Of a stretch of DNA of 64,000 nucleotides, positions 31,102 through 40,198 are shown in pieces; position 1 is the stretch's first letter, and the number at the start of each line of letters is the position of its first letter. The position numbers were made by a program, and so were the translations under genes. Source of the stretch: Wurfbainia villosa (lineage: Eukaryota > Streptophyta > Magnoliopsida > Zingiberales > Zingiberaceae); NCBI GenBank assembly GCA_025175895.1, contig CM045997.1:103278479-103342478 (forward strand), written 5' to 3'. The notes beneath the pieces are model-generated. The model did not search any database and was not told the origin of the DNA. It saw nothing but the letters and a program-made list of their open reading frames with translations.

Positions 31102-32870
31102 TTACAGCTTAAATCGGTCGGGAGGATAACGTTGAAAGCCAGCCTCCCAATTTAAAGAGAATGAAGGATAAGTTGGAGGAGGTAATCCTTGATCAGCATA
31201 TTGCTGAACCGCTTCATTAAATCCGTCCTGATAAGTGGCGCACAGCAAAATAATGAGTCGCTCCTGGTGGTTCGGACGGTCAGGGCTCCGATCCCGATGA
31301 AGCCTATGGCATTTTTCTTGTTGTTCTCGAAGCTTTTGGCGTACGTCAACATAGCGTCGCGACACCTCCATAATAGCATCGGCTAGGATGGAAACATCGT
31401 CGGCCCGGGAAGTTTGATCCTATCGCATCAAAAGGCCATCTCCATCATGTTCGACGCATGGAGGCCAAATCCCTTCTACCGCTGAGTAGGACTCGCGGCA
31501 AGTTCAGTGCTCAATCTCTGGAGGGATGTTTCTAGCCTGCGTAGACGGGCGTGAGCATGCGCCCTAGAATTTATGAGGGATAAGTTTTCTTGTACCTCCT
31601 TGCATAAGTGGGTGCGGAGGTCCCCTATTTTATCCTGTGCTTGCTGATATTGAACCTGGAGTCGAGTGATGGTGTCTGAGTCCTGTTGCTTCCCCTGAAG
31701 GAGTTCTGCTACCTGTTCTCGAAGGCGGGTCAATTCTTGAGAAGAGGAAGACTCCTTGTCAAGCTGGGTCTGTTGAACCTCCCGCTGTAATAAGGGAGAT
31801 TTCACACCTGCTCGCTGTTGTTCTTGTAAAGCGGCAATGGTATCAGCATCTTTTTGAATTTGTTGGCGAGCTTCTTCCAATTGCCCCTGGCATAGGTGCA
31901 GCTATTGCAACAGGAGCTGTTCTTGATTCTGGGTAGCCGCTAAACCTTCCTGTTGCTGCCGCTCCAATTCCTGAGCTTGGGTTCGGTATTGATGAAGAGA
32001 GCAGTTCAATTCTTGGTAGTTGATCAAGGCCTGCCCATCAGTCGTGGAAAAGAAATCGATTAGTAAGATAAAGTTAGGAAAGTTGATGGAAAAACATACC
32101 AAATCAAGGGCATGGTGCAAGCTTTCCATGCGAGGAACCAATTCCTCTAAATTTAGGATTCGAAGACTCCTGGGGGAAAGGGAAGAAGATGGGACGAATG
32201 AGGTTGAGGGGGGAATTTCACTTATAATGGGGAGAATGGGGGTGGCAGTCAGAGGCAGCAGATCAGGAGCCGGAGGGAGAACATGTGCCATGGCCAGCTA
32301 TGAGGTAAGCATAGCAGAAAAGACGGAAAGGTGCTGGTTGGACGAGGAATCCGGAGAGGATGATAAGATGAGCACAGGGCTGGAGGAACCTTCGGCGGGA
32401 AGGAAAGAAGTAGAAGGACCCTGGCTAGTGCCCATGGGATGAGAAGGGCTCTTCAGGCGATGAGTAGAGGGGGAAGTAGGCAATGAGGAGATATCAATCG
32501 TCATGGGTTCAGAGGTGGAATCATATTCAGGGGAAAAAGAAAGTAGAGGTGAGCTAGCCTCTTTCATTGGCTGATATGGAAGTACATCCTCCTTAGGTTT
32601 ATCCTCAGATTGCGGCGAAGGAGAAGACGACTTCCGAACCTTTATGGCGGAAGGAGAAAGAATGGGGGAGCTAGGGTTTGTAAATGACGGAGGAAATGAG
32701 GAGGGGCTGATTACCCCGGTTTCCTCTGGGATGGAGGCAACAAGGGTTCCAGGAGGAGGAGAGGAAGAAGGGCAAGACGGAGAAGATGCGGTGGTGATCG
32801 GGGAAGGCGAGGAGGAAGACGAAGCTGACGGCTGACCGGTGCCTCGCTTGGAATGTGAGTAACGGCTCAT
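31102..32870 (-). pseudogene. Antisense gene 4 of element D: Ser/Pro-rich plus coiled-coil protein, one intron
   Basis: Reads opposite to pol. Start taken at 32870 (MSRYSHSKRG); an ATG at 32897 is equally possible. The N-terminal 180 residues are Ser/Pro-rich and low in complexity. A TAG at about 32299 is followed in the same frame by MAHVLPPAPDL to MESLHHALDL. A GT...AG intron (32031-32099, 69 nt, donor GTATGTTT, acceptor GGGCAG) then leads to ALINYQELNCSLHQY and a long coiled coil rich in Gln (ELERQQQEG, EEARQQIQKD, LREQVAELL). A second TAG lies near 31901. After a frameshift near 31450 the tail reads ADAIMEVSRRYVDVRQKL and GFNEAVQQYADQGLPPP. Function unknown; antisense ORF of a Tat-type element. 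Confidence 0.72.
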
Positions 32871-33268
32871 TATTTCTTGAAAGAAGGTGGAATGCATCTT
32901 GTTGGTCTGAGAATAAGGAGAAAGGGCTGAATAGAGGAGTGAGGCAACGGAGTATGGCGGCGGAAAAACGAACAGACGAAGAAGAAGGAGACGAAAAGAC
33001 AAAGGGATAGAGACAGCAAGAGAAACGAAGACGAAGGATCCCCTATAAAAGGAGGGAAGTATGGGCTTGTAACCACTATTGGGCTCCTCGTTTATAGTGA
33101 GAGAGGGTTTATTTTTCTAATGGCCCATTATGTACTAAAGCCCTTATTTCCATGGGAAGGAATGGATGTGAGTGTTCCCCTTCGGGAGGAAAGCAGAAAG
33201 AAGGATGATATGAAGGTGTTGCATTCTTTGGGTTGAAGGCCTTTAGGCAATGTATGTTATTATTATTA

Positions 33269-34257
33269 TCCCCGCGAAGCGGAAGATATCCCCGTGTGGT
33301 GGTGGAACGGAAGAATCGAGATTCTTCGGTTATATATTATATTATTTTTATCCCCGCGAAGCGGAAGATATCCCCGTGTGGTGGTGGAACGAAAGAACCG
33401 AGATTCTTCGGTTATATATTATATTATTTTTATCCCCGCGAAGCGGAAGATATCCCCGTGTGGTGGTGGAACGGAAGAACCGAGGTTTCCTCGGTTATAC
33501 TTAAATTTTTATCCCCGCGAAGCGGAAGAAATCCCCGTGTGGTGGCGGAACGGAAGAACCAAGGTTTCCTCGGTTATACTTAAATTTTTATCCCCGCGAA
33601 GCAGAAGATATCCCCGTGTGGTGGTGGAACGGAAGAACCGAGATTCTTTGGTTATATATTATATTATTTTTATCCCCGCGAGCGCGGAAGATATCCCCGT
33701 GTGGTGGTGGAACGGAAGAATCGAGATTCTTCGGTTATATATTATATTATTTTTATCCCCGCGAGGCGGAAGATATCCCCGTGTGGTGGTGGAACAGAAG
33801 AACCGAGATTCTTCGGTTATATATTATATTATTTTTATCCCCGCGAAGCGGAAGAAATCCCCGTGTGGTGGCGGAACGGAAGAACCGAGATTTCCTCGGT
33901 TATACTTAAATTTTTATCCCCGCGAAGTGGAAGAAATCCCCGTATGGTGGCGGAACGGAAGAACCGAGATTTCCTCGGTTATACTTAAATATTTATCCCC
34001 GCGAAGCGAAAGAAATTCCCGTATGGTGGCGGAACGGAAGAACCGAGATTTCCTCGGTTATACTTAAATTTTTATCCCCGCGAAGCGGAAGAAATCCCCG
34101 TGTGGTGGCGGAACGGAAGAACCGAGGTTTCCTCGGTTATACTTAAATTCTCTCCCCGCGAAGCGAAAGCAATCTTCGTGTGGTGACGGAATGGAAGAAC
34201 TGAGGTCTCCTCAGTTATATATCATTTTTGTCCCTGCAAAGCGGAAGAAGTTGAAGT
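33269..34257 (+). repeat. Tandem array of 13 hairpin-bearing units in element D
   Basis: Units begin with TCCCCGCGAAGCGG at 33269, 33351, 33433, 33512, 33591, 33673, 33756, 33838, 33917, 33996, 34075, 34153 and 34231. Spacing is about 82 bp for one subtype (GGTTATATATTATATTATTTTTA) and 79 for the other (GGTTATACTTAAATTTTTA). Each unit holds an inverted repeat around AACCGAG...CTCGGTT and a small CCGC-GAA-GCGG one. 79 and 82 are both 1 mod 3, so units are read in rotating frames. The 257-codon frame across them is a by-product of few stops. Confidence 0.92.
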
Positions 34258-34543
34258 CCTTAATTAAACTTCGTATTATTTTATTCCCGTGCAGCGGTAA
34301 AGCAGCAGAGTTGGCTCATTTAGCTACTCTATAGTATTGTATTCATGGTAGGGTAAGAAGGCAGAAGAGCCGAAATATGCCCCAGCTATATGTCAAAAAA
34401 AAAAAAAAGTAAAGCGTGGCACAACTCAAGAGACACTGGAAGAAGAAGATAAACAGAGAAAGTTCACTAGTGCGGGAAAATTACATATTCTAGGTCATTT
34501 ACAAAGAGGAGATAACAAAAGAAACCCTTATACATATAGGGTA
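34258..34543. other. Spacer after the tandem array of element D
   Basis: Contains an A-run (about 34397-34409) and nothing I can assign. It separates the array from the antisense frame ending at 34544. Confidence 0.5.
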
Positions 34544-34822
34544 TTACAACTCTTTGTTGGGAGGAACGGATGGAGCTCCTTTGCGTGGTCGATGTTGGCA
34601 CAGTAATTGCCAACGGTAAGACTGCTGCAGGAAGATTTGCTTGGATAACTCCTTTTGGGACCCAATCAGTTGTTGACGCAGAGAGCGATTACTGGCGGAA
34701 GCTTCCTGCAGCCGTTGTTGCAAATACCTCACCTGCTCCTCCAGGGTAGCTATGTAGCGGCGATCGTCTATCTGTTCTTCAGTGGGAGAGGAACTGCTGC
34801 CCTGTTCAGATATTCTGTCCAT
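34544..34822 (-). CDS. Antisense gene 3 of element D: small coiled-coil protein (92 aa)
   Basis: Intact frame MDRISEQGSSSSPTEEQIDD, then a coiled coil (YIATLEEQVRYLQQRLQEAS, NRSLRQQLIGSQKEL) and a basic tail. No domain recognised. A minus-strand TATA-like TATAAAG lies 54 bases upstream (34876-34882). It sits between two larger antisense genes and shares their glutamine-rich coiled-coil character. Whether it is translated is unknown; 92 codons with clear heptad-like spacing is more than I expect by chance in this setting. Confidence 0.5.
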   Translation of the reverse strand: MDRISEQGSSSSPTEEQIDDRRYIATLEEQVRYLQQRLQEASASNRSLRQQLIGSQKELSKQIFLQQSYRWQLLCQHRPRKGAPSVPPNKEL

Positions 34823-34875
34823 GGCGAAGGAAAGGAAAGGGAAAAGATGGAAGCCATTTGGTAAGGGTTGGGAGT

Positions 34876-34882
34876 CTTTATA
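34876..34882 (-). promoter_or_regulatory. TATA-like box before antisense gene 3
   Basis: TATAAAG on the minus strand (GCTATAAAGACTCC), 54 bases before the ATG at 34822. Motif only. Confidence 0.4.
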
Positions 34883-35188
34883 GCGATGAAGGAGAGGAGC
34901 GCATTTATTTACAGAAGAAATAGGGACAATAAATGCCAGTAAAGAAGAGGAAGCGTAGGGGCAGTAGGTGGAAGGTCGCCGGAACTATAACTGTAATTAA
35001 GAGGGTCCGAATCCCCGGGAGATGGTAGAAGAAGGTATGTTTGGACCAGATTACAGTCCTTTTGATGACAGAAACCTTACTTCTACGAGAAAAAGACAAA
35101 AGCAAATATCAGTTCCCTCCCTTATTTTTATTGACATATTTGAAATGATTACATCAGCTTAATCTATGAAGATCTTCTCTGATTACTT

Positions 35189-35629
35189 CTAACAGATGAA
35201 GCGAGAGAGGTCTCTTTGGGGGGGAGAAGGCGCCAAGATGACCTTGAAGCGCTCGCCTTGAGCCGGAGGAATGGCTGATGGACTTTCATCGAAAGGGGGA
35301 GGATGAGCTCTCGCCGAGGAGACTGGGATGAAAGCCAACGCTGGTGGAAGTGGGGGAAGTTCGACAGCAGCACGAGGATCTCCCACTGTATACTCCCATG
35401 TGAAGGGAGGATTCCACACCCTATTGCAGAATGAGGGGAATGGGGCACGAAAGGACCTCCCTGTAGGAGGGGTTGGAGTTGGAATGGGAGGCGGAAAAGG
35501 AAGGGGGCGGAAGGTTGAAGTGGCGGTTGAGCGGGTCTCCGAGTCTTCAATGTCTTCCGAAACCCAGTCTTGTAGCTCAAAAGATTCTGATTCTGAAGAA
35601 ATTTCGATGAGGTGTCCCGCTGAAGCCAT
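35189..35629 (-). CDS. Antisense gene 2 of element D: proline-rich protein (146 aa)
   Basis: Intact frame. The ATG at 35629 is preferred over ones further upstream because it opens a clean acidic start (MASAGHLIEISSESESFELQ, WVSEDIEDSE) and has a TATA-like box 40 bases before it. The middle is proline-rich (FRPLPFPPPIPTPTPP). The C-terminal part has SFCNRVWNPPFTWEY and GERFKVILAP. No membrane segment or known domain. Unknown function; part of the antisense cluster. Confidence 0.55.
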   Translation of the reverse strand: MASAGHLIEISSESESFELQDWVSEDIEDSETRSTATSTFRPLPFPPPIPTPTPPTGRSFRAPFPSFCNRVWNPPFTWEYTVGDPRAAVELPPLPPALAFIPVSSARAHPPPFDESPSAIPPAQGERFKVILAPSPPQRDLSRFIC

Positions 35630-35668
35630 GATAGTAAGATAGAAGGACAAAGACATGGAGGGCGATGA

Positions 35669-35675
35669 TTTATAA
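35669..35675 (-). promoter_or_regulatory. TATA-like box before antisense gene 2
   Basis: TATAAAT on the minus strand (CATTATAAATCATCG), 40 bases before the ATG at 35629. Motif only. Confidence 0.4.
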
Positions 35676-35802
35676 TGGAAGGAAAGCGACGGCAGAAGTT
35701 CTTGGGAAGGGGAAGAAGATGAAGAGACTGATATCGTTTCCGAAGCAGTAAGAGGGATAGGGAAGATCAACAGGTAAAGGTCATTTAAAGTGTTGGCCGA
35801 AT

Positions 35803-35976
35803 CAAAATCGGGACAGATATGAATAATATCATGCAAGACCCTTCGAGCAAATCCCCGAACCAAAATCGGGACGGATATGAATAGTATCATGCAAGACCCT
35901 TCGAGCGAATCCCCGAACCAAAATCGGGTCGGATATGAACAATGTCATTCGAGACCTTCCAAGTAAGTCCTCGAAC
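35803..35976. repeat. 58-bp tandem triplication in element D
   Basis: Three units starting CAAAATCGGG at 35803, 35861 and 35919, each continuing with GGATATGAA, ATCATGCAAGACC and TCGAGC. The third is more diverged. It lies just upstream of antisense gene 2. Confidence 0.85.
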
Positions 35977-36146
35977 CAACTCGATGATTGCGCCGTACAA
36001 CACAAGAAAAGGAATGATAGCATAAAAAAAGAGGAAAGATTGGATTTGGTCCAGAATCTTTGACTCGCAAGAAGACATACAAGGGTGATGATAAAAGTTA
36101 TGGTTAACATAATTATTTTTCAGTACAAGAAGTGGAACATTAGAAG

Positions 36147-38494
36147 CTACAATTCGAATAATTCAGGAGGACACTTGGCTAGGGCGTCTACAGGATTTAA
36201 GTAGCTGGTGTCCGTGCCAAAGAGTGGGTATCCTCGTTCGGCGTTTTGAGCCAAAGACCCCTCAAAGCCTAATATAAATAGGTCTACCCCCTTCTTGACG
36301 TATCGCCCCTTAAGATCGGCTTCTTGCTCCTTCAGCTGATCTTGACATTTGGCTAGCTGGGCTTGACTTTCCGCCAATTTAGTCGCCAAGGCATCTTTTT
36401 CGGTGGCTGCCTGTATAGCTTGCTGTCCCAGAGTTGAAAGAGCTTTAAAGTACTCTTTGTGAAGGGTGGACTGTTGCCAAGCCACCGGCGATAAGGTTTG
36501 AGGAAGAGCCACCACCATGGAGGAAAGCTCTTGACATTTTTCTATACAGGATTTCTTGGTAGCTTCCCAGGCTTGACGCTCCAGTTTAAGCCGGTGGCGT
36601 TCTTGCTAAAGCTGTAGAATTGTAGTCGAGGAGTCAGCAGCTTTCATCATGGCGTCCCCAAGATACCCTTTATATTCCTTCAGTTCACGGGCCAAGACGT
36701 CCACCTGTTGCAGTTCACTGGATTGTAAGAAGATGCGCTGTTCAAGATCTTCATTTTTTCGCTGCAGCTCCTCCTTTTCGCTCTGGACCAGGGCCAATTG
36801 CGTCATCGCATCTTCACATTGGCCCCTCAGGTCAGCTTCCTTCGCCTCTTTCTCGCTTAATTGCTGGACAAGCTTTTTCTGTTGCGTTATAGAGGCGAAA
36901 TGATGTGTTTCTATGCTGGACTGGAATCGAGCCAGTCGAACTACAATTTTGTGATGTTGGGTGAAGGCCTAAAGGGAAGGAAAAACCATCAGTATATGTT
37001 GGCATATATAGAGATACATATAGTGAAGATAAGACTAAGACAATAAATACCTCAGCCAGCAATTTGCCCACTTGTTCGTACGGGCCTTGCACGCCCGACT
37101 GGTTGAAGAATTTTATTTCCAAAGGGTGACGAATCTGTAACAATGACCCCAATGTAGCTCTCGCAGGGGTCGAAATAGGAAGGTTATCTCCTTCGGAAGG
37201 AAGATTGGGGCCGACGCGTTGGAGGGGAGTAGGAGAGGTAAGTGTGTCTAAGGGGATCGGGGCAGATAGGGATTTGATTCGGGATGGTTCGGGAGAATCA
37301 TGAGGATGGGATGAGGAGGTAGGAGAGTGGGAAGAGGAATCTCCCTCTCGAATAGATGAAGATGGAGCTGCTCGGGTGGTGCCTCTCCTCTTTGGTTCAT
37401 AAATGGTTAGGGATTGTGAACCAAGTTGATCAGAAGAGGAAGGGAGAAGAGCTGATGAGCTGGGAGCTCCCTTCTTAACAAGCCGTAACTTCTTCCGAGG
37501 GGAAGAAGGGGCTGTTGTTGATTTACCCCTCTTCGTGGAGGTTTTCTTCTGCCTGGCCGCCTTAATCTCTTCTCCCTTCACCAAAGCGTCCTGCATCAGA
37601 TTATCTACACAAGGTGTCGGTTAGCAAGAAGGTTGATATAGATAAAAAGTTGTACTGAAGAGTAAGTATAGTCCTACCTACTGCATCTAACGCCGTGGAA
37701 GGGAAGAGAGACAGCCCGAAATGGTTCAGAAGGGGAGTTTTCATTAGGTGGTTTGAACAATAATGTGACTCCCCTAATATTCTATAGACTTCCAAGAAAG
37801 GACATTTGGTCCTCATTTCTCGGAAAGGAGGTAGCTCGGGGAGTCCTAGCTTCCATGTTTCCGAGTGGGGTAGGGGTACTAGAAGTTGAACGAAGAAGTA
37901 TAATTCTTCCCATCCTTTATGGGAAGTGGGCAGGTTCATAAGAAATTGACAATCGGAGCGGCTAGATAAATAAAAAAAGACCTGCTTTGGAAGATTTTAG
38001 TTGAAAGAAACAATGAAATATTTGAGGGGTTAGGGAAAGGTTTAGGTGTTGGAACACCATGAGAGCCCCTGACAAAATATGAAAGGAATTAGGGGTGAAC
38101 TGGTTTAAAGGAAGTCCGTAAAAGTCCAAAAGGTCTAGATGAGCGGGAGGCGCTGGTAGACATAGGCCATTAAGAAACTGTTCGGAGAAAAAGCACGTTG
38201 AACCAGGAGGAGGATTATTGGGCCGATGCATCTTGGTAGTAAAACAACATTTTATAGAAGAGTCTATATATTGGTCCTTAAGATTAAAGAAATAATGATT
38301 GCAATCTAGTTGAGTTATGGTATTCTCGTACCATGCGGGTGAAGGGATGGCCTTAGGAGCCATAAGTGTGAACAAGGCAGAGTACTTACTCGGGGTTTGG
38401 AAGAAGAACGTACGAGAAGAAGGTTGGGTCGCTGGAACACCGCCGGTGAAAGTCGCAGAAGTAAAGAAGCGGAAGGGATAGGATTGCTGGGCAT
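36147..38494 (-). pseudogene. Antisense gene 1 of element D: Transposase_28-like (putative gypsy-type transposon domain) plus coiled coil, two introns
   Basis: Possible start 38494 (MPSNPIPSASLL) or 38375. The N-terminal domain reads FLNGLCLPAPPAHLDLLDFY, LPLNQFTPNSFHILSGALMV, LTPQIFHCFFQLK, then, after a frameshift in a T-run near 37977, LPTSHKGWEELYFFV. That is the pattern of the PF04195 family found beside plant gypsy elements. Intron 1 is 37605-37677 (donor GTAGGAC, acceptor TGTGTAG). Next comes a basic, Ser/Pro-rich linker (KKTSTKRGKS, RKKLRLVKKG). Intron 2 is 36969-37050 (donor GTATTTATTG, acceptor CCCTTTAG). Then a coiled coil (KKLVQQLSEKEAKEADLRGQ, EELQRKNEDLEQRI), a TAG at about 36608, more coiled coil, and a C-terminus GVDLFILGFEGSLAQNAERG. 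One frameshift and one stop make it a pseudogene. Confidence 0.8.
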
Positions 38495-38526
38495 GTTAAG
38501 TAATACCTAAAAGAAAAAGGCGGAGG

Positions 38527-38534
38527 TTTATATA
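38527..38534 (-). promoter_or_regulatory. TATA-like box before antisense gene 1
   Basis: TATATAAA on the minus strand (CCATATATAAACC), about 33 bases before the ATG at 38494. A second, TATATAAGG, is at about 38676-38684. Both lie just inside the 3' LTR, a place from which an antisense transcript could start. Motif only. Confidence 0.45.
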
Positions 38535-38737
38535 TGGTTTTTCCGTGACGGTTCGACTACAGGAGAGAAAAGAGGAGCGGGGCCCATGGGCTCATTAGGT
38601 CGTCGTACGTATATGCAGTAAAGCTTTAGAAACTGAGTAAATCTGAATTAGTAAGGCCAAGGATGGAGTAAGAACCTTATATATAGTGGGAAAGTCAAGC
38701 TTATAACTTCGCTTAACTATTTTTTGGGGTTGACTAA

Positions 38738-39948
38738 TGATACATCCGTTACTTCTTCTCTACGCACTAGATAGAAGAGCTTATAGGCAAAGTATTACCC
38801 GAACCAATTAGAGGGTTCAGTAGAAGAAAAAGAGAGGAATTGGCATGCGCTACGGAATAATTGATACGGGAAAGTAAGTGAAGGTAATCGGCACGGCAAA
38901 GCGGAGAAGTACTTCGTTGGGAAATAGGCTAGAATCGGTTCGACCGCATAAGCCTAAAGGTAGACGGAGTGGATCATAATCGGTTCGCCCAGATAAGCCT
39001 AAAGGTAGACGGGGCGGATCGTAATCGGTTCGGCCAGATAAGCCTAAAGGTAGGCGGGGCGAATCGTAATCGGTTCGGCCAGATAAGCCTAAAGGTAGAC
39101 GGGGCGGATCGTAATCGGTTCGGCCAGATAAGCCTAAAGGTAGACGGGGCGGATCGTAATCGGTTCGGTCACACAATCCTAAAGGTAGACGAGTTGAATA
39201 AGAATCGGTCCGGCCAAATGAGCCTTAAGGCTATATTACCCGTGGGCTATGAACCTAAGTTAGTTTCGCCAAAAGTAGAAGGTTGAGGGGGGCAAGCTAA
39301 CCTAGTTCACTGAAATATGGAAGAGGAGGTAGTATGTAACAGAAAAGGGAGGTCCCCACATAATATTCTGAGGAGCCTTCGCCCCTCGTACTTGTAACAG
39401 AATTATTCTCCAGGTGGACATGGTGGCCACGTGTACGGTGAGAACCACTCGCAAGACAGCGATGGATTAGAGAAGGAGGATAAAAGGGAAGAGGAGAGGA
39501 GAAGGAAGGGATCCGCAATCATTCCATCAGACAGAAAACAAGGACACAGGAGGGGAAGGAGGAGAGCTGTCATCACTTCACCGGAGAAGAAGAGCTGCGA
39601 CCTTGATCTTGTGATACACGTATTCTTTCTTGTATTTGTAAGCCCCTGTAAGAGGTTTTCTCCTCGACTCGGGAAGTTTCCTTTCCGTAAAAGAGGACAT
39701 TCATAGTGGAAAGTTCTTGGGCATTGTCTCCGGTGAGAGAGCTCACCTCCGTGGAGTAGGAATACTCATTCCGAACCACGTTATATCTTGTGTTCAAGTT
39801 TCCGCTGTTTGCTTGGGGTTTTGCGTTTCTTGATTTCGTCTTCCACACCCATTCTTACTGTTGCGGCCAGCGAGAACCCTCCCCAAAAGCTCCCTTCGTG
39901 ACTTCGTCGCGTCGAAAGGGGGTAAAGCAAATTTTCCTCGCCGCATCA
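38738..39948 (+). repeat. 3' LTR of element D
   Basis: Begins TGATACATCCGTTACTTC and ends CGCCGCATCA, 1,211 bp. The 45-bp array has seven units from 38934. The sequence before it (TTTTTTGGGGTTGACTAA) is a weak candidate for a polypurine tract, so the priming site may be decayed. Confidence 0.92.
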
Positions 39949-40198
39949 TTTTACATGTGATAAATTTATTATAGATGAGAATATCAAACTGCATATGGTT
40001 TGAACTAACCCCATTGCTAAAACAAAAATGCAAATAAATTTAGAATAGTAGTGCGCGTATAGATTAATGTAGTTGATATTGTGCATGCATTGAAATAGGT
40101 TGGAATGATTTTGCTTTTATAGGTGAGGGAATATTTCATAGCCAATATTTTGGCCAAAAAAAGATCAAAATTATAAATAAAAGACCACGGACATATTC
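39949..40198. other. Short flank between elements D and E
   Basis: Pre-insertion DNA. Near 40090-40160 it contains ATTTTGCTTTTATAG and CAATATTTTGGCCAAAAAAAG, resembling units of the tandem repeat that resumes at 50801. So E inserted into that repeat tract. Confidence 0.6.

Larger units (their letters stand above)
24319..39948 (+). mobile_element. Ty3/gypsy Tat-lineage element D, full length, with antisense gene cluster
   Basis: 15,630 bp, TG...CA ends, perfect TSD TTTTA (24314-24318 and 39949-39953). LTRs 24319-25550 and 38738-39948. Plus strand: primer-binding site, gag, protease, reverse transcriptase, RNase H, a second RNase H, integrase. Then, before the 3' LTR, a tandem repeat array and four minus-strand reading frames. 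A second RNase H and antisense frames between pol and the 3' LTR are known hallmarks of the Tat lineage (Grande, Retand, Ogre relatives). All pol domains carry stops or frameshifts. Confidence 0.93.

Noticed and set aside
33294..34067. 257-codon open frame on the plus strand
   Set aside because: It runs through the 79/82-bp tandem array, switching unit frame each time. There is no conserved domain and the repeat composition explains the lack of stops.
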